From Treponema sp. (GTDB taxonomy: Bacteria > Spirochaetota > Spirochaetia > Treponematales > Treponemataceae), in NCBI GenBank assembly GCA_016290335.1, contig JAEETM010000041.1, positions 1-31,511 of the forward strand: a DNA stretch of 31,511 nt, read 5' to 3'. The translations under genes and the position numbers were made by a program. Below, in pieces: positions 7,590 to 15,522 of the stretch. The first letter of the stretch is position 1, and the number at the start of each line of letters is the position of its first letter. The notes under the pieces were generated by a model that was given only the letters and a program-made list of their open reading frames with translations, was not told where the DNA came from and ran no database searches.

Positions 7590-8552
7590 TTATACATCAA
7601 TATTGACAATGCGCTGAATGATAATAAAACCAATAAAAACCATAACAACAGCAATTCCTATGGCTATCTGCCCAAGCCGCTCCGTAAACAAAGGTTCAAT
7701 ATAACCGGGATTTATCACACTAATAAAGGCGCCCAAAGCAAACGGCAATACCCCAAGTACATATCCCGATATCCTCCCCTGTGAAGTTAACGTATGAATC
7801 TCACGGCGCATACGAACCCGATCCTGAATCGTATCACTGATGGTATCCAGAATGTGAGCCAGATCACCACCCACCTGCTGCTGAATCAATACGGCTGTCA
7901 CTACCAGTGAAAAGTCAGGGCTGCCGACGCGTTGATCCATATCGTCCAAAGCCCGCTCTATAGAAGTCCCCAGATTGATATCCCGCATCACATGCTTAAA
8001 TTCATCACTGATAGGAGGTTCCATCTCTTTGGCAATCAAATCCATCGCCTGCATAAAACTGAAACCGGCCCGCATGGCATTAGCCACCATCATGAGGCAA
8101 TCTCCCAACTGATTGGTAAAAGCAGCTTCCCGACGGCTAATCTTCAATAAAACAAATACCCACTCTGCAGCTACCACCACAACGGCAACTAAAACACCGG
8201 CAAACAGCTTTTTCGTCACAATAAAAACAATTGCTGCCGATAAAAGCGCACTTAATCCCAACAAAATCAGGAATTCAGTTCCCAACAAGGGAATTCCTGC
8301 CTTTTGCATTTTAAAGTCAAGTCCACGGGCATGACGGATATTGCTCAGCAGCTTTCCGCCGCTACGCAGCACATCCATGAACCGTTCCGTAAGAGGCTTG
8401 CTTTCTTTTGGTTTTTCCTGGGTATCCATCTCCCCGGAGTAGTATCGCATACGGCGGGCTAACGCACGCCGGCTACGGGAACGGTATTCCAGCAAAAGGA
8501 ACAGTATCAGCAGAATAAACAACGTGCTGATGAGGGAAATCACAAAAATCAT
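7590..8552 (-). CDS. tadB: Tad pilus inner-membrane platform protein TadB
   Basis: This 320-residue member of the GspF/TadB family has an N-terminal helix, a basic linker, two helices near residues 90-135 and the core LGDCLMMVANAMRAGFSFMQAMDLIAKEMEPPISDEFKHVMRDINLGTSIERALDDM, then QQVGGDLAHILDTI and a C-terminal helix pair. It partners with TadC in the assembly platform. It begins three bases after the cpaE stop codon, which indicates translational coupling. It is separated from tadC by flp, tadE and tadA, unlike the common tadA-tadB-tadC order. Confidence 0.93.
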   Translation of the reverse strand: MIFVISLISTLFILLILFLLLEYRSRSRRALARRMRYYSGEMDTQEKPKESKPLTERFMDVLRSGGKLLSNIRHARGLDFKMQKAGIPLLGTEFLILLGLSALLSAAIVFIVTKKLFAGVLVAVVVVAAEWVFVLLKISRREAAFTNQLGDCLMMVANAMRAGFSFMQAMDLIAKEMEPPISDEFKHVMRDINLGTSIERALDDMDQRVGSPDFSLVVTAVLIQQQVGGDLAHILDTISDTIQDRVRMRREIHTLTSQGRISGYVLGVLPFALGAFISVINPGYIEPLFTERLGQIAIGIAVVMVFIGFIIIQRIVNIDV

Positions 8553-8555
8553 AGT

Positions 8556-9683
8556 TTATCCCCACCTTACATGGGTTTTAGACCCGATAATTTCATCCGC
8601 CAGCTGGTTTATGAAACGGGCAAACTTGGAATCCGGCTGCTCCAGAATCGCCATCTGTCCATTATTAGCAGCGGAGGAAACCAGCATATATTCATTAGGA
8701 ATGATAGACACTTTGGGATACCCCAGAGCTTCCGCCAACTTATTCTGCTCATTGGTATCACAGGGTTCCACACGAGTAAAAACTGTCTTTACCCGCTCCT
8801 GGTAATCCGGCCAGGCTTTAAAAATATCCAACGCACGCTGCATGTGCTGTATTTCAAAAGTACCGCTGATCATGGAAACCAAGTAGGTAATATCGCTGGC
8901 TTCCGACGTTGCAATGGAAATAGGGGTAAAGCCGGAAGGAATATCAATGAGCACATAGCGGTAAATGCTCCGAGCCATGCTCACCACTTCTATAAAGGAT
9001 TTGATATCCACCATCTCCGCATACTCGGGTCGCCGGGTGCCACATAATACGCGCAAGTTTTCCGCTATCGGCAAAAAATAAGAGTTCAACGTTACCGGGG
9101 ACAGGAAATTAATATCCCGCACCGCTTCCATAATAGTAGTTTTTGGCGCCAGGTTAAAGAATACAGACATATCCCCAAACTGTAAGTCCGCATCAATAAC
9201 ACCAACCTGCTGACCGGTTTTTTGAGCCAAAGCCATACCTACGTTGGCAATAAGCGTTGTTTTCCCGCTCTTCCCTTTGGGACTGAAAAAAGATATTACA
9301 TCGGAGCCTGCCGCAATTCCTGTTTTTTCAAAGGTCTTAACAGCTTCCTGCAGTTCTTCACTGGTAAAAGGTTTAATCAGAAAACCACGGGCTCCGGCAC
9401 CGGCTATCGCTTCCGAATCACTGGAAGCCCACTTGGCACTCATGCAAATAACCGAAGCTCCCTTAAATGTTGTAGTAAACTCTTCAATCAGGGACGCATC
9501 ATCATCGCTTTCATCTATATCCAGCAATATCATGTTAGGCTTGAACATGGCGCCCTGTCCCAGGGCGTCACCGCTCTGTTGATAACGGGCAACCAGTTCA
9601 AAATCTTTTGTATTGCGCACCACGCTGGACAGGCGCTCTAACATCAACCGGTTGCCTTCTACTAATATTACCCGATATGCCAT
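8556..9683 (-). CDS. cpaE: CpaE-like protein: receiver domain plus MinD/ParA ATPase
   Basis: The protein has two domains. Residues 1-122 form a response-regulator receiver: D55 in NMILLDIDE is the phospho-acceptor position, S82 and K104 (IKP) are kept, but the usual acidic pair after the first strand is reduced to E9. Residues 128-375 are a MinD/ParA-like ATPase with an intact deviant Walker A (K136-G-K-S-G-K141-T) and VIDADLQFGD. CpaE/TadZ proteins localise the Tad machinery, usually to a cell pole. Whether the receiver is phosphorylated cannot be told from sequence. It is immediately downstream of a second TadZ-like gene, with a 14-bp gap. Confidence 0.9.
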   Translation of the reverse strand: MAYRVILVEGNRLMLERLSSVVRNTKDFELVARYQQSGDALGQGAMFKPNMILLDIDESDDDASLIEEFTTTFKGASVICMSAKWASSDSEAIAGAGARGFLIKPFTSEELQEAVKTFEKTGIAAGSDVISFFSPKGKSGKTTLIANVGMALAQKTGQQVGVIDADLQFGDMSVFFNLAPKTTIMEAVRDINFLSPVTLNSYFLPIAENLRVLCGTRRPEYAEMVDIKSFIEVVSMARSIYRYVLIDIPSGFTPISIATSEASDITYLVSMISGTFEIQHMQRALDIFKAWPDYQERVKTVFTRVEPCDTNEQNKLAEALGYPKVSIIPNEYMLVSSAANNGQMAILEQPDSKFARFINQLADEIIGSKTHVRWG

Positions 9684-9697
9684 CTGTCAGCACCTGC

Positions 9698-10516
9698 CTA
9701 TCTGAATAACTTACTGAACCAGGACGAATTGCGGTCATCTTTTCCGTCTACATCTTCCAAAGGATGACCCGTGTACCTGGCTACCAGATTCCGGAGTTCC
9801 GTCTTAAGAGGCGACGGCTTAGTGTCCAAAACCAAGGGACAGCCCGTTTTAATGGAACGGGTTGCCGTACCAAAATCATTCGGCAATACATGGTAGAACT
9901 CCGAACCCAGCAACTGTTCCACATCCTGCAAGTCGATACGGGTCTTGGAATTACTGCGGTTCAAAATCATGCGAATCTTGTTGGTATCATATCCCAGACC
10001 ATGAATAGTGTCGTTGCCACTCTTCATATTTTTAATGGTGGGAATAAAGTCTACTATCCCAAGGAAACTAATGATGGTACTCATTTCCATAGCCATCAGG
10101 TTCACTTCACTGAAGGTAGAAGCGGTGTCAATGACAAGGAAGTCAAATTTTAACTGTAACTGCGACAAAATCTGCTTTACATCACTTGTTTGGATGTTAT
10201 AGGCTTCTTCTAACTTCAGAGGTGCAGCCAAAACCCCAAAAGGAACATCGTAGCGGTCATAGGTGGTGAGAAAAGCCTGCACATTAAAGTTCTCTATTTC
10301 TTTTTCCTGTGCGGCAACGGCATCCGCCAATGTGTATGTGGGCTGCAATTGCAGATAGTTGCATACATCACCGAATTGCAAATCCAAATCCACCAGGCAC
10401 ACGCGGTAACCTTGCTTGGCCAACTCCGCCGCCATATTAATAGCTATCAGTGTTTTGCCCACGGCTGAAGCCGTGCTGAAAACCGTAATGACTGTGCCTC
10501 TGCGTGCATCTGCCAT
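9698..10516 (-). CDS. Second TadZ/CpaE-like ATPase, no receiver domain
   Basis: This 272-residue MinD/ParA-like protein starts directly with the nucleotide-binding fold. The Walker A region reads STASAVGKT (14-22); the signature lysine of the deviant motif is replaced by A16 while K21 is kept. VDLDLQFGD follows and LVIDTAS is present. TadZ proteins with altered Walker motifs are known, and are thought to bind rather than turn over ATP well. It may pair with the neighbouring CpaE as a heterodimer; that is an inference. AAGGAGG lies eight bases upstream of the start. It follows the secretin gene by 37 bp. Confidence 0.85.
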   Translation of the reverse strand: MADARRGTVITVFSTASAVGKTLIAINMAAELAKQGYRVCLVDLDLQFGDVCNYLQLQPTYTLADAVAAQEKEIENFNVQAFLTTYDRYDVPFGVLAAPLKLEEAYNIQTSDVKQILSQLQLKFDFLVIDTASTFSEVNLMAMEMSTIISFLGIVDFIPTIKNMKSGNDTIHGLGYDTNKIRMILNRSNSKTRIDLQDVEQLLGSEFYHVLPNDFGTATRSIKTGCPLVLDTKPSPLKTELRNLVARYTGHPLEDVDGKDDRNSSWFSKLFR

Positions 10517-10553
10517 ACAGTTCCCTCCTTTTCCTGCCCTTGCAGGCTGTTAC

Positions 10554-12257
10554 TTATCGGTTCAGATAATCGCCTAATGCTGCTTCTTCGCCACTGTTGG
10601 CAGCAGGTTGCTCCATAATTACCGGTTCTTCTGCTAACACCGGTTGTTCCACTACAATTTCTTCTTTCGAAGGCAACACCACCGTCACATTTTGTTCCGG
10701 TGCCGGCTTAGAAGAAGTAGCATTGTTCGTAGCGTCATTCCGTAAAATGGAGTTTATCCGATCACGCAAAGCGGACTTTTCCCTTGCATAGCCATTTTCT
10801 TCGGCCTTTTTCCGCTGCTTTGCAATTTCCTTTGCAGCCCGTTTGGCTTCTTTTTCCGCTTCTTTCTGTTCTTTCTTTACTTTATCTTCAGCCCGTTTCT
10901 CTTTGATGCGGGCAATCTCTTTTTCCACTTCCGGCTCGATTACATTAGCATTCACTTTATTCATGGAATGATATTCTGTCTGGCCTTCATTAAAGGCTTC
11001 TTTCATTTGGTCAGACATGTTCCACTGCGTATCTTCTCCAACAAGATGGGGAGTAATGATGATAATCATTTCCCGTTTATCGCGGGTACGGCTGGTGTGC
11101 TTAAAGAATTCACCAATAATCGGAATATTCCCCAGCAACGGTATCTTAGTTACAGTCTTGCCGTCTTCACTGTTCAGCAGACCACCGATAATCATACTCA
11201 TGCCATTGGATACATGAATGACCGCTTCCGCTTCTCTGGTAGCCAGCGCCGGAATACTGAAGCCGTTTTGGGTTAGCCCATTGGCGTAATCCAACCGGCT
11301 GACCTCCGCATGCACCTTGGAGGTAATCTTATCCATCTGATCCACTACCGGTTCAATATTCAGCTTCACGCCGTATTCCTTCCATTCGATGGTAATACTG
11401 CCATCCTTATTGACAGGAATCGGAATACTTCCACCAATCAGAATCTTGGCTTTTTCCCCGCTCAGGGTAGAAATATTAGGACGGGACAAAACCCTGGCTT
11501 TCCCTTGGGTAATCAAAGCTCGCAATGCTGCATTGATCGTGGAAGAGTGCCGAACCAACCAACCGCCCCAACCACGAGTATTCCAGTCTTCACCGGCATA
11601 AATGGCGCCTTCCACATCTACCTTGGTATCGCTGTCGCCGCTGGTTTTTGTGCCATACTGAATGCCAAGTTCTTTCTTGTTACTGGAAGAAATTTCAATA
11701 ACCTGTGCTTCTAAGCGAATCTGAGCCGGATGAGCCATCTGTAACAGATCGATTACATTACCGCCGGTCTTATCCATGGCTTTCGCCGCATTTCCGTCAC
11801 CCGAAGTAGTAGTCGGAGTGGTACCGGTATAGAGCCCGGCTACTTTTAAGGCGAGATTTTTTTCATACTGGTTCATCACGGTACCGCGCAACAGAATTTT
11901 ATTTCCTACCATTTGCACCGTTACGCCCGGCAAATTAATAGCCTTTTCTATCATGGCAGCTAGACCGGCATTTTCACCGGTCACCGTCACCAGATATTCC
12001 TGCCGTCCGTTCGCACCCCAAACAAGCAAAGAAGTAGAACCCGCTTTTTTACCAACCAACAGAAACTCTCTGGCAGAAAGCAGCTGCACATCCGCAATTT
12101 CCGGATTTCCCACTGCTACCCGGTTTAAACCGGCTTCCTGCACATAGCGGGATTCATTCACACTGACATTCAGAGGAGTTGCTGCCATGGCAACCGGAGC
12201 TGACAGAAGAATTCCTGCGCTTAATAAACCTGCAAAAATTTTATTACGCTTCATCAT
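10554..12257 (-). CDS. rcpA: Outer-membrane secretin of the Tad system (RcpA/CpaC)
   Basis: The 567-residue protein has a signal peptide (cleavage likely after AMA, about residue 25), an N-terminal pilus-associated domain (LNVSVNESRYVQEAGLNRVAVGNPEIADV), a BON-like segment (NLPGVTVQMVGNKILLRGTV) and the secretin domain ending in IPLLGNIPIIGEFFKHTSRTRDKREMIIIITPHLV near residue 406. It forms the outer-membrane channel for the pilus, so the host has two membranes. After the secretin domain comes an unusual ~160-residue tail: a Lys/Glu/Ala-rich helix (about 440-500) and an acidic Pro/Glu-rich end. GGGGAGG precedes two adjacent ATG codons (12257 and 12254). It starts three bases after the cpaB stop. 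Confidence 0.93.
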   Translation of the reverse strand: MMKRNKIFAGLLSAGILLSAPVAMAATPLNVSVNESRYVQEAGLNRVAVGNPEIADVQLLSAREFLLVGKKAGSTSLLVWGANGRQEYLVTVTGENAGLAAMIEKAINLPGVTVQMVGNKILLRGTVMNQYEKNLALKVAGLYTGTTPTTTSGDGNAAKAMDKTGGNVIDLLQMAHPAQIRLEAQVIEISSSNKKELGIQYGTKTSGDSDTKVDVEGAIYAGEDWNTRGWGGWLVRHSSTINAALRALITQGKARVLSRPNISTLSGEKAKILIGGSIPIPVNKDGSITIEWKEYGVKLNIEPVVDQMDKITSKVHAEVSRLDYANGLTQNGFSIPALATREAEAVIHVSNGMSMIIGGLLNSEDGKTVTKIPLLGNIPIIGEFFKHTSRTRDKREMIIIITPHLVGEDTQWNMSDQMKEAFNEGQTEYHSMNKVNANVIEPEVEKEIARIKEKRAEDKVKKEQKEAEKEAKRAAKEIAKQRKKAEENGYAREKSALRDRINSILRNDATNNATSSKPAPEQNVTVVLPSKEEIVVEQPVLAEEPVIMEQPAANSGEEAALGDYLNR

Positions 12258-12260
12258 CTG

Positions 12261-13217
12261 TTACCTCCCCACCGTTGTCGTTGTTCCGCGAATAATCTGC
12301 ACATTGGCAGTCGGGGAAGTATCTATATCCGCTCCCGGAGGAATGGTTCCCGCCGGAGGCGGTGTTACCGGCATCTTGCCACTGGACTTTGTTACGGAAT
12401 AATAGGTATCGTCACTGATTCCGCTAGAGGGTCGATACGGACGAAGCACCAGATAAATCTGCCCCAACTGGGCTTTCGCCGCCAGTTTCAGAGCATCTTC
12501 CGGTACCAGCGCCATGGTAGCCATTGCCGGGTTACCGGTCACTTTGGGTTGGCCTGCTACATTCGTATTCTGGGCTTTCGAATTTTTATCATCCGATTTA
12601 GCTCTTGTGCTAACATCGTTTGCACTTTCAACCTGTTTATTAATAGCCAGCAACAATACATTCTGCAAAATCATTTCGCTGACCACTTTATTATTTTCTA
12701 CCTGGCTGGACACCAACATCACATCAACATAATCACCGGGCTGTGCAAAACCTGCCACACCGGTCACATCGCTGATGCCCACTGTAATCGCCCGGCATTC
12801 CGGTGGAATACGACCGCTGAGGCCCATATCCAAAATGCTGGCAAAAACTTTCTGCGTTGTAATAATCTCACCCTGATTAATTGCAACCCGGGTAGGACGT
12901 CCCACCAGATCTGCCGTGCTCATTAAGGCGCCATTAGGCACCTTGTTAGAGGGCATTGTCATAAGACTCAGCATTTCTTCCTTGATCAGCGTGCGTTCCG
13001 GAATGCTGGTCTTTGCAGTTACAATCGTAACATCTTTCACCTGTACCTGCTTAATTACAGACTGTTGTTGCGGAACCGGTTTCTGTTTTTCCGCCGTTAG
13101 CCTGGTGAGAGTAAAATATATAAGCAGGAAAATAATCAACGCCACTACGCCACAAATCATCAATAGCTGTCGAGGTGTCAAACGCTCCATAATTGTGCTT
13201 AATTTCGGTAGTTTCAA
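12261..13217 (-). CDS. cpaB: Flp pilus assembly protein RcpC/CpaB
   Basis: The 318-residue protein has an N-terminal cytoplasmic piece, one membrane helix (about residues 17-38), then a SAF domain (VKDVTIVTAKTSIPERTLIKEEMLSL...GRPTRVAINQGEIITTQKV) and the CpaB/RcpC segment GLSGRIPPECRAITVGISDVTGVAGFAQPGDYVDVMLVS. It works in the periplasm with the secretin. It is the first gene of the main Tad operon. The start is a TTG at 13217, chosen because AAAGGGG lies seven bases upstream; the next ATG (13190) has no ribosome-binding site. A promoter is visible about 120 bp upstream. Confidence 0.9.
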   Translation of the reverse strand: MKLPKLSTIMERLTPRQLLMICGVVALIIFLLIYFTLTRLTAEKQKPVPQQQSVIKQVQVKDVTIVTAKTSIPERTLIKEEMLSLMTMPSNKVPNGALMSTADLVGRPTRVAINQGEIITTQKVFASILDMGLSGRIPPECRAITVGISDVTGVAGFAQPGDYVDVMLVSSQVENNKVVSEMILQNVLLLAINKQVESANDVSTRAKSDDKNSKAQNTNVAGQPKVTGNPAMATMALVPEDALKLAAKAQLGQIYLVLRPYRPSSGISDDTYYSVTKSSGKMPVTPPPAGTIPPGADIDTSPTANVQIIRGTTTTVGR

Positions 13218-13335
13218 AATAAAACCCCTTTTCTTTAATGTTTTACTGGAAATTTATGTCTAAAATATGTTAAAATGGGAAGAGAAATAAAACTCGTATG
13301 ATTTTGCACACAAGCATCCCACCTTACTAGCTATT

Positions 13336-13365
13336 ATGATACCGCTTTCATAGTGGATTTGTCAA
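13336..13365 (-). promoter_or_regulatory. Promoter of the main Tad operon
   Basis: On the minus strand a consensus TTGACA (13360-13365) and TATCAT (13336-13341) are separated by 18 bp. The predicted leader to the cpaB start is about 113 nt. A short imperfect inverted repeat, CTATGA and TCATA-A-TAG, overlaps the spacer and -10, which may or may not be an operator. No known riboswitch was recognised in the leader. No clear promoter for the divergent prepilin peptidase gene was found in the same 167-bp gap. Confidence 0.7.
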
Positions 13366-13384
13366 GATTTCAGAGAATAAATTT

Positions 13385-14059
13385 ATGAATTTAACAGGCT
13401 TTTCTGAACATTTATTAATAATGCTCCCGCCCTTTCTGCTATCTTTTGTCTGTACTATAGCGGGTTCCCTTTGGATTGACAAGCTATACCGTCAGGAAAA
13501 AGATGACAGTTTGTTAAGCTTTCCGGATCAGATTGCAAAACGGGCAAGATTTCGCAAACCTTTATTATTTTTTTTATTGTTGTTCTGCCTGGGGAAAACA
13601 TGGTGTGCTGTATCTATACCAACAGTTTTATATTACACCGCCGCCATTGCCTTTCTATCTTTTATCACTATTACTGATTTTGAGCAATATGTGATTTTTG
13701 ACAGCATGCTGTTCCCTCTGGCTGCTCTTGGCCTGTGCTATACGGTACACCAGCAACTATCAGTAACAGAACATCTTGCAGCAGGGCTGGTAGGCGGATT
13801 GTTGTTCTTGCTGCTTACCCTCCTGACAAAAGGAGCTATCGGCGGCGGTGACATAAAACTAATTGCCGCGCTTGGGCTCTGGTTAGGAATTCGCCCACTA
13901 CTCAACGTAATCATGTTTGGCTTTCTGGCCGGAGGCGCAGCCGCCTTGTTTTTGCTGGTTACAAAGCAAAAGAAACGCCAGGACTACTTTGCTTACGGTC
14001 CTTACTTCGCCCTGAGCGGGATTGCTGTACTGCTGTCATGGATCCGTCCGCTCTTTTAA
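13385..14059 (+). CDS. Type IV prepilin peptidase (A24 family, TadV/PilD type)
   Basis: The 224-residue multi-helix membrane protein carries the two aspartate motifs of the A24 aspartic peptidases: D98 in ITITDFEQYVIFD and D156 in AIGGGDIKLIAALGLWLG. It would cleave the leaders of Flp, TadE and the large Flp-like prepilin on the cytoplasmic side of the membrane. The N-terminal ~60 residues lack the CxxC pairs of the PilD methylase domain, so N-methylation is not expected. It is the only plus-strand gene here, divergent from the Tad operon, with a weak ribosome-binding site. It ends 26 bp from the convergent glycan operon, with no obvious terminator between. Confidence 0.92.
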   Translation: MNLTGFSEHLLIMLPPFLLSFVCTIAGSLWIDKLYRQEKDDSLLSFPDQIAKRARFRKPLLFFLLLFCLGKTWCAVSIPTVLYYTAAIAFLSFITITDFEQYVIFDSMLFPLAALGLCYTVHQQLSVTEHLAAGLVGGLLFLLLTLLTKGAIGGGDIKLIAALGLWLGIRPLLNVIMFGFLAGGAAALFLLVTKQKKRQDYFAYGPYFALSGIAVLLSWIRPLF

Positions 14060-14085
14060 CAACTGTTTTTCCAGAATTCACAAAC

Positions 14086-15522
14086 TCAGTGCTGTAAATC
14101 AGTTTCATTGTTATTCTTTTCCACACGCACACCCTTTATTCCATAGTACCGGGCAAAAGCTACGTTTTCCCAACTATTAACGTCATCCGATAAATCATTC
14201 TGAACAATATGAAATCCACTCATCATCACCTCTGTTTTACCCGCCTTCCGAAACGGTTTGACGGATAAAACAGAGTTTTTATTTTCCCTTTTTGTCTGCT
14301 GTACATGAAACAAAAGTTCCTGCTGCCATTCATTCGTTTCATAAAAACTATGAAAGGTGATTACAGATGTCATAACAAAAAAGAACACACCTGTTACAGT
14401 TAAAAACTTCTTCGCACCATCCTGAATCAAATTCAGTTTATACTCTTCCTGTATTTGCCACACAATACCGGCAGCGACTATTAACCACACGGTTCCGAAG
14501 AAGCCGCTCCGTTCCGGAAACTCCGGAGCCAGTAACATTACCAAAGATGTTCCCAGACTGATTAAACCTAGAGCCGAAGCAAATATTATCTCCTTTTTCA
14601 AATTTTCAATACCGCGGCTTTTATGTACTGTTCCGTATAAAAACCGTAATACGAAATACCATAACAAAAATTGGCAAATCATTACTTTAAAAAGAGTTTC
14701 ACAATTTGCCTTGATGTATTGCACACTGTCCCATCCGGTTCCATGTATCAAATAAAGACGCGATACGTTTCCGGGCGACAAAACCAACAGCAGATATCCA
14801 ATAATCAATCCTGCCAAACCCGCATACATCCAATTATGGATGCTGATTTCATGTTTATGTAAGCGTAAAAGAAAAAGAAACAGCATCAGGATAATCCAAC
14901 ACACACTGTTTTCATTGGTCCATCCGGAAACAATACCGAAACAAAACATAAAACCGGTAAAAAACACACTGTCGCCTGTCTGTTCCTCCGGAAAATAATA
15001 CTTTTTTATAAAAGGGACCATAAATCCAAGAAGCAACACGCATGTCCAAAGGTAATTGCAAGCGCCCGTAAGCCACAAAAAAACCGGCGTAAAGCCCGGC
15101 GTAAATGCCCATAAAGCAAAAAAAATCCAAAACACTTTTTTCGGTTCAAATGAAAAAGACACTTTACCCTTATGAATGCACCAGTAAATCTCAGCAACCA
15201 GCAGCGTGCCGACAAAAGCATTCACAAAATTGAACCCCACTTTTCCTTTCCACAAAAAAAGCTGGGCAAGCGTATGCGCGACCGACCTGCCTCCCCACGT
15301 CAAATAATGCGACCATTGGGATGCCAATAAGTCAGAAAAAGACGAAACCCTGGCTGCGTTTGCAGACAGCGGGGCATTCATGGCATTTCCCTGCCAGATA
15401 AAGGAGTACAGATAATCATCGCCAAACCCCAGTGGGGTTAAATAATTTAAAACATATAAAAATACAAAAATTATGAGAAGCGTTAACATTCCTCTCTCAT
15501 CGATTCTCATTTTTTTCATCAT
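14086..15522 (-). CDS. DUF6056-like multi-membrane protein, GT-C-like (paralogue 1)
   Basis: The 478-residue protein has about ten hydrophobic segments. The first extracytoplasmic loop holds an Asp pair (D35-D36, GFGDDYLYSFIW) followed by SQWSHYLTWGGRSVAHTLAQ. Further motifs are GWTNENSVCW, LSPGNVSRL and a C-terminal NVAFARYYGIKGVRVE. These are shared with three other genes in this operon. Acidic residues in the first loop are typical of GT-C glycosyltransferases that use polyprenyl-phosphate sugars, and the operon has a matching GT2 enzyme; function is therefore inferred, not shown. Assignment to DUF6056 is from memory. It overlaps the upstream paralogue's end by 26 bp and is the last gene of the operon. 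Confidence 0.8.
   Translation of the reverse strand: MMKKMRIDERGMLTLLIIFVFLYVLNYLTPLGFGDDYLYSFIWQGNAMNAPLSANAARVSSFSDLLASQWSHYLTWGGRSVAHTLAQLFLWKGKVGFNFVNAFVGTLLVAEIYWCIHKGKVSFSFEPKKVFWIFFALWAFTPGFTPVFLWLTGACNYLWTCVLLLGFMVPFIKKYYFPEEQTGDSVFFTGFMFCFGIVSGWTNENSVCWIILMLFLFLLRLHKHEISIHNWMYAGLAGLIIGYLLLVLSPGNVSRLYLIHGTGWDSVQYIKANCETLFKVMICQFLLWYFVLRFLYGTVHKSRGIENLKKEIIFASALGLISLGTSLVMLLAPEFPERSGFFGTVWLIVAAGIVWQIQEEYKLNLIQDGAKKFLTVTGVFFFVMTSVITFHSFYETNEWQQELLFHVQQTKRENKNSVLSVKPFRKAGKTEVMMSGFHIVQNDLSDDVNSWENVAFARYYGIKGVRVEKNNNETDLQH

Noticed and set aside
8571..9047. 158-codon plus-strand open frame
   Set aside because: It is fully antisense to the CpaE gene, has no recognisable domain and no ribosome-binding site; other long plus-strand frames in the Tad region (for example 5800-6261, 9222-9641, 11310-11714) are the same kind of shadow.
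10533..10546. Small hairpin CCTGC-CCTT-GCAGG between the secretin and TadZ-like genes
   Set aside because: Only five base pairs and no T-tract; it directly precedes a ribosome-binding site and is probably chance.
13218..13330. c-di-GMP or other riboswitch in the Tad operon leader
   Set aside because: The conserved GEMM core and other familiar aptamer motifs were not found in the leader.
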